Assembly: GCA_977006965.1 (NCBI GenBank)
Contig: OZ345358.1
Coordinates: 2,480,001-2,544,000, forward strand
DNA: 64,000 nucleotides
Source: Phymatolithon calcareum
Taxonomy: Eukaryota; Rhodophyta; Florideophyceae; Hapalidiales
Direction of reading: 5' to 3'
The notes under the pieces: model-generated
The model's input: only the letters and a program-made list of their open reading frames with translations
What the model was told of the DNA's origin: nothing
Databases searched by the model: none
Translations under genes and position numbers: made by a program
In this document: positions 19,266 through 31,486 of the stretch, piece after piece
How the letters are laid out: the number at the start of each line of letters is the position of its first letter
Numbering within the stretch: the first letter of the stretch is position 1

Positions 19266-20975
19266 CTACTGAAGATGTTCATCTCCATGCACAATCGACA
19301 AAATACCCTCTTTTTCTAAAGCACTTTCTGCCTGCCATTTTTTCAACTTGCGCCGGAACGATCGTTTTCTGCTAAAAACACCATCAACCACATTTTCATT
19401 TCTCTCATCACGATTCCGAATAGCGTCAGCAAGCGGTTTTGAAACGTCATCAAAAAAGTGATCTGTCCTTCCATGTTCCCCCGCCCTCGCAGTTCTCCCA
19501 ATACGATGCAAATGTCCAACCACATTACCTGCAAATTCATACTCAACAACCCTAGTGACCAATCCAAGATCCAGTCCGCGCGATGCAAGATCGGTGCAAA
19601 ACAGAAGTCTCGTCTCACCGCTCCCAAATTTCCGCAATGCTTCCGCACGCACTTTCGGCAAAATCTTCTTATGCAACATCAAAACGCCCCCGAATTTCTC
19701 CTGCAGAAACTGCTCTCCCAACTCGTCCTCCACCGCCTGCTTCACACGCTCTACATTCCCAGCAGCTCCAGCAAACACCATCACCTTTTCCGCGGGGCCT
19801 GTACTGTCGCAAAGTACCTCGCACAAACCTGCAACCCGCTCCGCTTCGCTCTTCACATAGCGCCACGTCGACGAAAGCCGTGCTGAACGGCGGTGTATAT
19901 CCTCCGTGTGCACCTCTTGCACCCCGGGATACCGTCGTCGCATCCAGGTGATGATGGATTTCACACGCTCGCCGGTCCAATGCGGGAACGTAGCGCCTAC
20001 AAAAATGAGACGGTTTCGATTACGTTCTCGTTCTGCGCTGTTTCGACGAGTCGCAAACGGCTTCATGCTCGGCTGTGCGAGCACTTCCTCCACCTCGGCC
20101 AGGAAGGAGCCGGACAGGAGCATGTCGGCTTCGTCGACGACAATGTACTTGTCGTTCTTGTCTGGACGCGAACTGAAGTTCGTGTAATTCAGCAATGCTG
20201 CAGGCGTCGCGATGAATATGCGCACCGACACTAAGTCGCTCACGTCGGGTAGAAGGCCACCGGACAGTATGAGCGCGCGCGGTGGGTTTGGGATGTATTC
20301 GTTTAAGAAGCGCAGCACTTGCGCACATAGCTCGCGCGACGGCATCAGTAGTACTGCCTTCACGCCAGTGTCCGGGTTTTGTCGGAGAGCCTCGACGAAG
20401 GGGAGAAGGTAGGTCAGGGTTTTGCCGCTGCCTGTTTCGGCGCCTATTAGAAGCACGTCGTCGTCGTCGTTCTCCGGAGGTGGCGGCGGTACGAATTCGG
20501 GGGTGTCCATCGGAGTATCTTGTGTATGTTGAGCTCCAGTTTGTATTCCGTTTTGAATGCATTGTTCATGTCTCTCCTCTGCATTGCGAAGGGCCTGGTA
20601 ATACTTCATTTGTATTTGCAATCCATTCAGCAATCTCGGTATAGCTGCAGCTTGCACGCGGGTTGGTCGCGTAATGCCGGCTTGGTTCAAAGATTGGCAT
20701 AGTTCCGCGGATATTCCGAGAGAGGCGAACGTGGCGTTTGGGTCGAACATGGATGATGCATCTTGATTTGATGGAGATTGCGTTGGAATTGCAGCTTTCG
20801 AGGTATTTACATTCGGATGCAATGTACTCGTTGCCGTCGCTCTCGCGCAGGAACACGCAATAAAAATGGGCCGTGCGCGGAAAATGGAAAGAGGTGGGAC
20901 GCTCCGGTAAGGAGTCACTCGAAAGCGTGCAATGGATCCGACGAAGCCCAACCTACGAAGCGCATTCTTATCCAT
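19266..20975 (-). CDS. DEAD-box RNA helicase, copy 2 (inverted)
   Basis: 569 aa identical to copy 1 at 14640, with one silent base difference near 20658. All helicase motifs intact. Convergent with copy 1 across the IR-1 spacer. Confidence 0.9.
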   Translation of the reverse strand: MDKNALRRLGFVGSIARFRVTPYRSVPPLSIFRARPIFIACSCARATATSTLHPNVNTSKAAIPTQSPSNQDASSMFDPNATFASLGISAELCQSLNQAGITRPTRVQAAAIPRLLNGLQIQMKYYQALRNAEERHEQCIQNGIQTGAQHTQDTPMDTPEFVPPPPPENDDDDVLLIGAETGSGKTLTYLLPFVEALRQNPDTGVKAVLLMPSRELCAQVLRFLNEYIPNPPRALILSGGLLPDVSDLVSVRIFIATPAALLNYTNFSSRPDKNDKYIVVDEADMLLSGSFLAEVEEVLAQPSMKPFATRRNSAERERNRNRLIFVGATFPHWTGERVKSIITWMRRRYPGVQEVHTEDIHRRSARLSSTWRYVKSEAERVAGLCEVLCDSTGPAEKVMVFAGAAGNVERVKQAVEDELGEQFLQEKFGGVLMLHKKILPKVRAEALRKFGSGETRLLFCTDLASRGLDLGLVTRVVEYEFAGNVVGHLHRIGRTARAGEHGRTDHFFDDVSKPLADAIRNRDERNENVVDGVFSRKRSFRRKLKKWQAESALEKEGILSIVHGDEHLQ

Positions 20976-20984
20976 TGCATGTCC

Positions 20985-23900
20985 ACGCAATTACATGCAG
21001 AACATGTGCTCTTTGTTGTCTGAGACAATGTAAACATGGGCTGCTGGATCAACTCGCGATGACAGGAGATTTCATGGGTCGTCCAGATCCGCTGTAAATT
21101 TACTGTTCTTGACAAAAAGCTCTTTTTTCATTATTTATCATATATGTTCAACACGTGTGTGATGCCTCAGATTTGCCAAGCCAGCAAATGCAACTCAATT
21201 CATCACGTCAGAGCTGTATCCGCTTTCCTTATCTGTATCTGGAAGCAGGAGGTCAAGCAACTCCGGAGCGCAGCGACATTCAAATGTTAGGCAATGCGGA
21301 CAAATAGTCCGGTCTTAGCCGCTAACACAATCAGAAGAATCTCCTGCGGTTTCCAAACGCGACGCGAATCAAAGCGCCTCACTACCAGTGCTATGACGGC
21401 GGAGCTGTAAGTTGCACGGTGATCTTCACTCTGGAACTTGGTCAATTTTTTCAGTCATCCGGTCACAAGTCGTAGTAGAGGGCAAGCAGGGCGTACGGTT
21501 CAGTATGACGCTTTCTGGAGATGTGCTCGATGTAAACGACAACGGTGTGACTCAGGGCAATCGATACTCTCGGGGAAAAAATTGAGTGGCGACTTCCAAA
21601 GCGCGGCAAGTTCCCGTGTGACTAGACTTGTCAGATGTGCATCTCGTGGGTGCTGGAAGGCGAAGCACGTGACGAGAATTCCAGTTGCAAAAGGCGTAAC
21701 GGGGCTTTTCATGGAATACGGAAGCCCTGTTGTGAAGAACTCACAATAACTCGTTGCAATCAATCTGGAGCTTATCGACATACTGAAGAACGCAGAGTTG
21801 TGAGAATTAGTCAAGCTAACTTGTCCTTAATCTCTGACACATAGTCCCGCAATGTCATCCGGGCGTCCTAGTGGAGCCGTCGACAGCATATTCTCGCGGA
21901 TTTGAGTGGCATGGGTTGCAGCGAAGGGAGGTTGCCATAAATAGTTCAACGAATCAGAATTCCACACATCAGAATTGCTCATTGATCACAATTGCGAGAT
22001 ACTGTATAAATACAGCACGGTTCATGGAGCACAGATTGTTTCAAAGAAATTAAAATATTCCATAATTCACAAATCGACATGCTACCCAGGGATGCTGTAC
22101 TGTACATAGTTGTACAGTAGTGCCCTCGAGCAATGCATTGCAGCGATGCGAATGTGTAGAACAACAAAACGTCAGAGGTGTAACACGCAGCACGTTGAGA
22201 AAGAATTATTTTGTAACCAATTTTTCAAATTTTCGGTCAAGTCCACACTTTGTCACTAAACAACAAAATACGAAATACATTAGACGGTCGTGCCAAAGGC
22301 ATTCTAACCAACAACACGATTGCAATGCAGGCATTGCCTGCTCAACGTTCGACCCATCCAGCGCGCCTCTATATCCCCATCTCGCCCGCCAACCTTCCGC
22401 CATCCGATTCGTTGTCTCTTCAGTCGTCAGAAAGCAGTCATTCTAAATATCGACCAAGCTGCTCCACCCTCGCCATACACGTGCCTGACGACGCACAATC
22501 CAAGTTTCATTCGTCTCAGATCGACAACAATTGAAGCCCCCTCTGCAATCCATTCCATTCCCCCTGTCTCATCCCAGCAAACCATACCGACCTCTAATCC
22601 CTGCTGAGTGGCACCAAATTCGTATGCCGTCCTAACTCGCACCTGAAAGTGCCATCTCCATCCACCTCATGTGCCATAACCTCAGGAAACACCTCTTCCC
22701 TCTGCACACAAAACTTAGTCCCATCATCAATACCGCTCCGATCCGTCCCCTTAATGCCCCAAAACTGGCGATACCCTTCACACATCCTTTTCCTGCACCG
22801 CCCACCACCAACACTGACCGTGCAATCCGCATATTTCACAACCTCGCACGGCACCGCCCCTGGAAGCACGTGCGCAATATCGGTGGCATACACAGTTGCA
22901 CACACATGGTCTTTCGCAGCATCGCCCTGATGAATGGCGAACGAGCGCTGCACGATGTATCCCGGATCGTCCGGATAGAGGGAAATGTCATAGTCGTATG
23001 CAATGAGCGAAAACTTGCGCCCGCGAATCGCACCGTGCTTTCGAGTGAACGACCCTATTTCCCGCTTGCCTAGACGCAACACGCCTTTCAAGGCCGTTGT
23101 GCAGCGCGAGTTTGCAGCGTTTGAATAGTGCACCGGCTCGTGGAAAATGCCCCAGTCGGTCGAGGGGCGAAGGGATGGGCGGATGTTGTTGAAGGAGGCG
23201 GAGATCAAGACCGGTTGACCGCGACCGCCCTGGTGGAAGACGACGGATCCCCAGATGCCGTCCGCTTCGTGGATGACGGCCAGCGCGGTGCGGGCAGCGG
23301 AGGAGGGCGTCACATGCGGGAGCGGCACGGCGGAGGTGGCGGTAAAGATGATGGAAATTGCGAGCAACGTGATGAAGGAAGCCATTGTGAATGCTTCTTG
23401 TCGGACTTGTGTGTGGTAGTTATCTTTTTCACGCGAAAGTAGCTCACCGTAAATTGTTGACCTTGATAGTATATCCTTGGAGTGAAACAAGGGTGTGCAA
23501 AGACCGACAATGAATATTTAGGCAATGCGTGCGAAGTGGCGACGGCGGTTTCAGCTGTCGGCAATGAGCCAGCATCATTGATTATGACAATTGCCGTATT
23601 GCCGCCTCAAGTTTCTTGTCAGTCATATGAACTACACGGCGCAATGCGGGCTAACCGCGAATTGGCGATCAAAATGACGAAGAATGGCAAATTAGGGCCG
23701 TTGTAGCGCGGGAAATGGTTTGTTGAACTTGAGGTGCAATTTTTGGTTAACATTTTTTTCATATGACCCTTATCTTCTTCCCGTTTATTCATTCATTCCC
23801 GGTCCTGTTCATGTGGTTGTGTATTTTCCACTAAAATTTTCACCAATCGATGCGCGGCAGATTCGTCATGACGAACTGACAGAAATTGCTATGCGGGAGG

Positions 23901-24065
23901 CACGTTACGATTTCTTTTCACGGCAGTACCGATAGTGGGTCGAGACGACGCACGTGCGACGGTCGAGAGTTGATTTCGACTGCAGAGGAAATCGGGTGTA
24001 TCCCTCTTTGTGAGAATTGATTGTTCGATGGTGGTGTGGTCAATCGGTGAGCTGACAAGGGATTT
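20985..24065 (-). repeat. Array unit U3 inverted copy
   Basis: Mirror image of 11550-14630, with the same deletions and the same disabled Cys/His-rich frame. Except for the SOD-like gene at 22594-23385 no gene is supported. Confidence 0.9.
22594..23385 (-). CDS. Secreted Cu-only SOD-like protein, copy 4 (inverted)
   Basis: 263 aa, the same protein as copy 3 (its IR-1 partner). Intact signal peptide, SOD-like domain and six-Cys tail. Confidence 0.8.
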   Translation of the reverse strand: MASFITLLAISIIFTATSAVPLPHVTPSSAARTALAVIHEADGIWGSVVFHQGGRGQPVLISASFNNIRPSLRPSTDWGIFHEPVHYSNAANSRCTTALKGVLRLGKREIGSFTRKHGAIRGRKFSLIAYDYDISLYPDDPGYIVQRSFAIHQGDAAKDHVCATVYATDIAHVLPGAVPCEVVKYADCTVSVGGGRCRKRMCEGYRQFWGIKGTDRSGIDDGTKFCVQREEVFPEVMAHEVDGDGTFRCELGRHTNLVPLSRD

Positions 24066-24661
24066 AGGGGATACCCTGCCACGGGTGGTCGTCTGTGCGA
24101 ACACTGTCTGTCCGTGACGACACTGGGAGGATGTAGGGCATTTTCTTGTTGCGGTGATCGCATTCCTTGTAGTCGGACAGTGACGGACCGTCGGAGTGGT
24201 GGAACTATGGGGGGAATAGGTTGAACCGTTTGGTGCTCACCTGGGTTGTTTTGGATGCGCAGAGATTCGTTCGAGAAAAGACCGTTTCGTTGGTAGGCAT
24301 ACTCAATTGACCAAACTAGGGGTGTTGTGTGCGCGTAACCACGTCCACAGAGGACTATTCTAGCAAAAGCTCAAGTAGTTTCAGTTTGCTTTCCACACGC
24401 CGACGCACGGTCTGAAGACGGTTTGAGGAAAACAAACACGTTCTTCTCCATATGATTTCCTAAGCCGATGCTTCTGATTTTTATTGGCGCCCTATTTTCG
24501 TTTTCCGGCACTCTAACTCCAATTGTGGACGGATGGATGGATGTGAGTTACTTGAAGCTCTTGTAGTCTATTTAGCATCTGAGAGGTTTATCATAGCGCT
24601 GAGTCCCGTTGCCTACGTTTCTACTACGTGTCCTTGGGGCAGATCTGCTGGATTGCGTCGA

Positions 24662-25050
24662 GATCTTCCTGTCCTGTAATGCACGCACTCGCGCGCGGCA
24701 CAGGATCCCCTCGATTGCTGCGAGGGGACGCGCCCCGAAAGGGGAGTGCAAGAGGCAGAGAAAGCATTCGGGAAGCTGTAAGTTATTCCAACCATAGACG
24801 TGATAATGCGAGCCAGAGACCTTCGTTGGAACTGGCTTGGTAACATTCTTAGAATGGACGAGCGCCGCCTGGTCCGCCAGGTGCTGATTCAATGCGTCAG
24901 ACCAACACCTGAATCAATCTTTGGTGACCTACCTAGCCTAGACGTCTAAACCGCAGTCCAGCTCGCTAACAATAGAATAGAGTGGAAAAAACTCAGACCC
25001 TCGAATCGCTGCTAGACCCATTAGGGGAAAAGGCAAAATGAATGAATGAA
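24662..25050 (+). mobile_element. 5'-truncated LINE insertion (family B), right arm copy
   Basis: IR-1 partner of 10561-10953, flanked by TGGATTGCGTCGA at 24649-24661 and 25051-25063. The reverse-transcriptase C-terminal remnant reads on the plus strand at 24782-24949, ending at TAA. Its AATG-type tail is one repeat (4 bp) shorter than in the left arm. Confidence 0.8.
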
Positions 25051-25793
25051 TGGATTGCGTCGACCGCGCTTTGCAACCTGGTTTCTTCTCGTTCTGAGAG
25101 GGATTGTTTAGACATGTTGATTGACAAACCTTTTTAGCTTGTGATCGAGTGTGCGATCTTCTTATCTCTTCCTCTCTTGATGGGGGTATTGGAAGCGATA
25201 GAATAGCCAGTGGATGCACAGGAGCCTGTACTGCGCTTTCTTGAGACGGAAGAAGAGAATCCGATTGTGCAAAAAGTAGATTTGGCACTCTTGTCATTCA
25301 GACAAGACTTTCATCGCATCACATCACAGGACGTTTTGTGTGGGTGTCTCTTAATGTATTCCACCGCGTGATATGCTTGACGCATCGAGCGGCACGAGTC
25401 TTGTCACGAGGACGTCATGAGAAGGAAACTTTGAGTATGAATTCGTCATCTTTCGCGCACTACCTGCCCTTGGCCAAAGCGTTCACTTGATGCAACAAAT
25501 GTTTCCACTACGCAAAAGAATTCAGTTTTGCCAACGTAGAGGCTAGACAGAGGAGTTGTGAATGATTCTCAATGAAGTTTACTTGGAACCGGTTTCAAAA
25601 AGGATTTTTCAAGTTAGTTATGCGCATTGTTATTACATATGGGCCTGTACGCCAAAGGGCATCCGCTACAACTAGAGGCTCAAGGTACAGAACTCGATTT
25701 CACGGTGTTAGTTTGAGCGCGACGGAGACGAGCACAGCATTGATTCGGAGCATTGCACTGCACATGTGGCCAGAAGTTTGTTTGCAAATAGCA

Positions 25794-25973
25794 TCAGCTA
25801 GTGTCGGATTCAGCGGAATTCGATCTGGGTCTCAATTGGATGACGTAGTAAAACAGGAAACCAATGATCACCAGGAGAAATAATCCGAACACTCCAAACA
25901 CGATAATAAGCACTTTGGTAGACAAGCCTGTATCGCGTAAAAGGAATCTTGCTGATGGGTTCGGAATTAGCAT
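25794..25973 (-). CDS. Single-pass membrane micro-protein, copy 3 (inverted)
   Basis: IR-1 partner of 9638-9817, identical 59-residue product. Confidence 0.45.
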   Translation of the reverse strand: MLIPNPSARFLLRDTGLSTKVLIIVFGVFGLFLLVIIGFLFYYVIQLRPRSNSAESDTS

Positions 25974-26187
25974 CTCTTCGCCCACGAATTGACTTCAATG
26001 CTGTGCGTGTGCGCTCGATGAAGGCGGATAGTCTGCATGCGGTTATTCGCCGCAATGCCGTCGTGAGGCAAGTTACCTAGGACTTGGGCGAGTGATTTCC
26101 GTGCGGAATTTCTGCGCTTGTTTATAGACATTTTGCCAGAAGCAGGACAATTCCTGGAGCCAAAGACTGGTACATGTACTCCAATGT

Positions 26188-26288
26188 TTGTTTGTTTGTT
26201 TGTTTGTTTATTGCATGATATTCGAGCTACGCTAAGGTAGCTCACATCTAGGGGGCCTCTAAGATGTTCATGAGCTGGATCCATTCTG
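26188..26288 (-). mobile_element. Family C short retroelement, right arm copy
   Basis: Mirror of 9323-9423. The TTTG repeat on the plus strand is its tail. Confidence 0.6.
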
Positions 26289-27553
26289 GTAAACCAGTGC
26301 GACGTAAACTGCTGGGAGGTCATTTTACAGTGTGTTCACGCAATCACATGCAGAACATCATGATGTGCTCTTTGCTGTCTGAGACGAGGTAAACATGGGT
26401 TGCTGGGTCAACTCGCGATGACAGGAGATTTCATGGGTCGTCTGGATCCGCGGTAAATTTACTGTTCTTGGCAAAAAGCTCTTTTTTCATTATTAATCAT
26501 ATACAGTATGTGCAACACGTGTGTGATGCCGCATTTTTGCTACCTGCCTCGGCGCTTCTACCTCTAGACTAATGACGAGCACATTGCTCGCATCGAACTG
26601 CATGCCACGATCTCCGACAAACGTGCACGTTTGAATTGTAGAAAGAAGACTTCTTCAGCATTCCGCTGCTGATCATGCGTCACCAATAGCACTTAAGGAA
26701 AACACCACAGATTTATGTGCTTTTCCAAGTCAGCAAATGCAACTTAATTCATCATGTCGGAGCTGTATCCGCTTTCCTTGTCTGTTTCTGGAAGCAGGAG
26801 GTCAAGTAACTCTGGAGCGCAGTGACATTCAAATGTTAGGCAATGCAGACAAATAGTCCGGTCTTTGCCGTCAACACAATGAGAACAATCTCCTGTGGTT
26901 TGCAAATGCGACGCGAATTAAAGTGCCTCACTATCAGTGCTTTGACGGTAGATCTGTAAGTTGCACGGTGATCGTCACTCTGGAACTTGGTCAATTTTTT
27001 CGTTCATCCGGTCACAAGTCGTAGCAGAGAGCAAGCAGAGCGTACGGTTCAGCATGACGCTTTCTGGAGATGTGCTCGATGAGAACGACAAACGGTGTGA
27101 CTCAAGGCAATCGGTACTCTCGGGAAAATTATTTGATCGGCGACTTCCAAAGCGCGGCAGATTCCCGTGCGATTAGATTTGTCAGATGTGCATCTCGTGG
27201 GTGCTGGAGGGCGAAGCACGTGGCCGGAATTCCAGCTGCGAAAGGCGTAACGGGGCTTTTCCTGGAATACGGAAGCCCTGTTATGAAGAACTCACAATAA
27301 CTCATTGCAATCAAGCTGGAGCTTATCGAAATACTGAAGAATGCAGAGTTGTGAGAATCAGTCAAGCTCACTTGTCTTAATCTCTGACACTACTATGGCG
27401 ACATGATGAACTCTTCGTGCGTACAAGAAAGCGCCTTCATGAGTGAGATTATTGCGTTTGTATTGAATTTCGTTGAGGAAACATACTTTACGTCTTGCAG
27501 GAGCTTCGAAGCATTGCAAACAATTTTGACGATTAATTTCGATCAGCATAGCC

Positions 27554-27616
27554 CCTACTCATGAACCCGTTTCTATTCAGCCATGATGGCTGAATAGAAA
27601 CGGGTTCATGAGTAGG
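27554..27616. repeat. 63-bp palindrome, inverted U2 copy
   Basis: 31-nt arms around a single base, the same as 7995-8057 read on the other strand. Confidence 0.95.
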
Positions 27617-28599
27617 CATGATGCTGTCACCAACAGCCCCTGATTTGCTGTGCTTTCACTTTCAGATGCCTGTGGGTATTTGCACTTTTTGCGAGCTGTA
27701 CTGCACAATAAGAGTGGTCGGGTGCGGGCGGTCGGTCACCGATATCATAATATGATTACTTTTATCAGCGGGGCCTAAATCAGGCGCATGTTGCGTTGGC
27801 ACGACTACGGAAGAGCCTTCGCCTTGATTTGAGAAACCCTTTTTTGCACAGGCTTCGATGCCGTGGCCGTAGTCCCGCATCCGGACGTTCTCTCGGAGTC
27901 GTCGACAGCATATTCTCATGAATTTTAGTGACATGGGTTGCAGCGAAGCGAGGTTGCCATAAATAGTTCAACGAATCAGAATTCCACAAATCAGAATTGC
28001 TCATTGATCACAATTGCGAGATACTGTATACTGTAAATACAGTACGGTTCATGGAGCACAGATTGTTTCAAAGAAATTAAAATATTCCATAATTCACAAA
28101 TCGACATGCTACCCAGGGATACTGTACTGTACATAGTTGTACAGTAGTGCCCTCGAGCAATGCATTGCAGCGATGCGAATGTGTTGAACAACAAAACGTC
28201 AGAGGTGTAAGACACAGTGTAACCATTTTTTTAAATTTTCGGTCAAGTCCACACTTTGCCACTAAACAGCAAAATACGAAATACATTAGACGGTCGTGCC
28301 AAAGGCATTCTAACCAACAACACGATTGCAATGCAGGCATTGCCTGCTCAACGTTCGACCCATCCAGCGCGCCTCTACATCCCCATCTCGCCCGCCAACC
28401 TTCCGCCCTCCGATTCGTTGTCTTTTCATTCGTCAGAAAGCAGTCAATTTAAATATCGACCAAGCTGTTCCACCCTCGCCATACACGTGCCTGACGACGC
28501 ACAATTCAAGTTTCATTCGTCTCAGATCGACAACAATTGAAGCCCCCTCTGCAATCCATTCCATTCCCCCTGTCTCATCCCAGCAAACCATACCGACCT

Positions 28600-29317
28600 C
28601 TAATCCCTGCTGAGTGGCACCAAATTCGTATGCCGTCCTAACTCGCACCTGAAAGTGCCATCTCCATCCACCTCATGTGCCATAACCTCAGGAAACACCT
28701 CTTCCCTCTGCACACAAAACTTAGTCCCTTCATCAATACCGCTCCGATCCGTCCCCTTAATGCCCCAAAACTGGCGATACCCTTCACACATCCTCCTTCT
28801 ACACCTTCCGCCACCAACACTGACCGTGCAATCCGCATATCTCACCACCTCGCACGGCACCGCCCCTGGAAGCACGTGCGCAATATCGGTGGCATACACA
28901 GTTGCACACACATGGTCTTTCGCAGCATCGCCCTGATGAATGGCGAACGAGCGCTGCACGATGTATCCCGGATCTTCCGGATAGAGGGAGATGTCATAGT
29001 CGTATGCAATGAGCGAAAACTTGCGCCCGCGAATCGCACCGTGCTTTCGAGTGAACGACCCTATTTCCCGCTTGCCTAGACGCAACACACCTTTCAAAGC
29101 CGTTGTGCAGCGCGAGTTTGCAGCGTTTGAATAGTGCACCGGCTCGTGGAAAATGCCCCAGTCGGTCGAGGGGCGAAGGGATGGGCGGATGTTGTTGAAG
29201 GAGGCGGAGATCAAGACCGGTTGACCGCGACCGCCCTGGTGGAAGACGACAGATCCCCAGATGCCGTCCGCTTCGTGGATGACGGCCAGCGCGCTGCGGG
29301 CAGCGGAGGAGGGCGTC
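28600..29317 (-). pseudogene. SOD-like gene copy 5, 5'-truncated
   Basis: Reads on the minus strand from residue T26 to the stop. The signal peptide, start codon and promoter are missing, cut at 29317 where the sequence jumps to plus-strand unit DNA. The remaining frame is fully open. Changes shared with copies 6 and 7 (arginine before YADC, RCRRRMC) place it with the right-hand units. Confidence 0.85.
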
Positions 29318-29634
29318 TCATATGACTGACAAGAAACTTAAGGCGGCAATACGGCAAGTGTCATAATCATTGATGCTGGCTCATTGCCGACAGCTGAAAC
29401 CGCCGTCGCCACTTCGCACGCATTGCCTAAATATTCATTGTCGGTCGTTGCACACCCTTGTTTCACTCGCGTTTCCACGGATTTGCTACAGGTTACCTTC
29501 ACATCTTGCAGAACGAACTACAAAAGCCGGCTATCATCTCCAAGGATATACTATCAAGGTCAACAATTTACGGTGAGCTACTTTCGCGTGAAAAAGATAA
29601 CTACCACACACAAGTCCGACAAGAAGCATTCACA

Positions 29635-30426
29635 ATGGCTTCCTTCATCACGTTGCTCGCAATTTCCATCATCTTCACCGCCACCTCCGCCGTGCCGCTC
29701 CCGCATGTGACGCCCTCCTCCGCTGCCCGCACCGCGCTGGCCGTCATCCACGAAGCGGACGGCATCTGGGGATCCGTCGTCTTCCACCAGGGCGGTCGCG
29801 GTCAACCGGTCTTGATCTCCGCCTCCTTCAACAACATCCGCCCATCCCTTCGCCCCTCGACCGACTGGGGCATTTTCCACGAGCCGGTGCACTATTCAAA
29901 CGCTGCAAACTCGCGCTGCACAACGGCCTTGAAAGGCGTGTTGCGTCTAGGCAAGCGGGAAATAGGGTCGTTCACTCGAAAGCACGGTGCGATTCGCGGG
30001 CGCAAGTTTTCGCTCATTGCATACGACTATGACATTTCCCTCTATCCGGAAGATCCGGGATACATCGTGCAGCGCTCGTTCGCCATTCATCAGGGCGATG
30101 CTGCGAAAGACCATGTGTGTGCAACTGTGTATGCCACCGATATTGCGCACGTGCTTCCAGGGGCGGTGCCGTGCGAGGTGGTGAGATATGCGGATTGCAC
30201 GGTCAGTGTTGGTGGCGGAAGGTGTAGAAGGAGGATGTGTGAAGGGTATCGCCAGTTTTGGGGCATTAAGGGGACGGATCGGAGCGGTATTGATGAAGGG
30301 ACTAAGTTTTGTGTGCAGAGGGAAGAGGTGTTTCCTGAGGTTACAGCACATGAGGTGGATGGAGATGGCACTTTCAGGTGCGAGTTAGGACGGCATACGA
30401 ATTTGGTGCCACTCAGCAGGGATTAG
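29635..30426 (+). CDS. Secreted Cu-only SOD-like protein, copy 6
   Basis: 263 aa. Differs from copy 2 by E for D in the SLYPED motif, R for K before YADC, RCRRRMC, E for D in GIDEGT and T for M in EVTAHEV. Signal peptide and all tail cysteines kept. The upstream region is the longest form, holding both the ATATTCATTGTCGG and the GTTACCTTCACATC pieces. Confidence 0.8.
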   Translation: MASFITLLAISIIFTATSAVPLPHVTPSSAARTALAVIHEADGIWGSVVFHQGGRGQPVLISASFNNIRPSLRPSTDWGIFHEPVHYSNAANSRCTTALKGVLRLGKREIGSFTRKHGAIRGRKFSLIAYDYDISLYPEDPGYIVQRSFAIHQGDAAKDHVCATVYATDIAHVLPGAVPCEVVRYADCTVSVGGGRCRRRMCEGYRQFWGIKGTDRSGIDEGTKFCVQREEVFPEVTAHEVDGDGTFRCELGRHTNLVPLSRD

Positions 30427-31423
30427 AGGTCGGTATGGTTTGCTGGGATGAGACAGGGGGAATGGAATGGATTGCAGAGGGGGCTTCAATTGTTGTCGAT
30501 CTGAGACGAATGAAACTTGGATTGTGCGTCGTCAGGCACGTGTATGGCGAGGGTGGAGCAGCTTGGTCGATATTTAGAATGACTTCTTTCTGACGAATGA
30601 AAAGACAACGAATCGGAGGGCGGAAGGTTGGCGGGCGAGATGGGGATATAGAGGCGCGCTGGATGGGTCGAACGTTGAGCAGGCAATGCCTGCATTGCAA
30701 TCGTGTTGTTGGTTAGAATGCCTTTGGCACGACCGTCTAATGTATTTCGTATTTTGCTGTTTAGTGGCAAAGTGTGGACTTGACCGAAAATTTAAAAAAA
30801 TGGTTACAAAATAATTCTTTCTCAACGTGCTGTGTGTTACACCTCTGACGTTTTGTTGTTCTACACATTCACATCGCTGCAATGCATTGCTCGAGGGCAC
30901 TACTGTACAACTATGTGCAGTACAGTATCCCTGGGTAGCATGTCGATTTGTGAATTATGGAGTATTTTTTAAATTTTCTTTGAAACAATCTGTGCTCCAT
31001 GAACCGTGCTGTATATATACAGTATCTCGCAATTGTGATCAACGAGCAATTCTGATGTGTGGAATTCTGATTCGTTGAACTATTTATGGCAACCTCGCTT
31101 CGCTGCAACCCATGTCACTAAAATTCATGAGAATATGCTGTCGACGACTCCGAGAGAACGTCCGGATGCGGGACTATGGCCGCGGCATCGAAGCCTGTGC
31201 AAAAAAGGGTTTCTCAAATCAAGGCGAAGGCTCTTCCGTAGTCGTGCCAACGCAACATGCGCCTGATTTAGGCCCCGCTGATAAAAGTAATATGATATCG
31301 GTGACCGACCGCCCGCACCCGACCACTCTTATTGTGCAGTACAGCTCGCAAAAAGTGCAAATACCCACAGGCATCTGAAAGTGAAAGCACAGCAAATCAG
31401 GGGCTGTTGGTGACAGCATCATG

Positions 31424-31486
31424 CCTACTCATGAACCCGTTTCTATTCAGCCATCATGGCTGAATAGAAACGGGTTCATGAGTAGG
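31424..31486. repeat. 63-bp palindrome, unit U4
   Basis: Identical in sequence to 2473-2535. Confidence 0.95.

Larger units (their letters stand above)
19191..27687 (-). repeat. Right arm of 8.5-kb inverted repeat IR-1
   Basis: Reverse complement of 7924-16424, with helicase, U3 and part of U2 in reverse order. Beyond 27687 homology to array units continues but with the normal between-unit divergence, so the near-perfect pairing ends here. Confidence 0.95.
24066..29317 (-). repeat. Inverted array units: U2 mirror and a further partial unit
   Basis: To 27687 this mirrors U2 nearly perfectly. From there to 29317 it is a separate diverged unit in the same orientation, ending inside its SOD-like gene, where the array flips to the plus strand. 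Confidence 0.9.
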
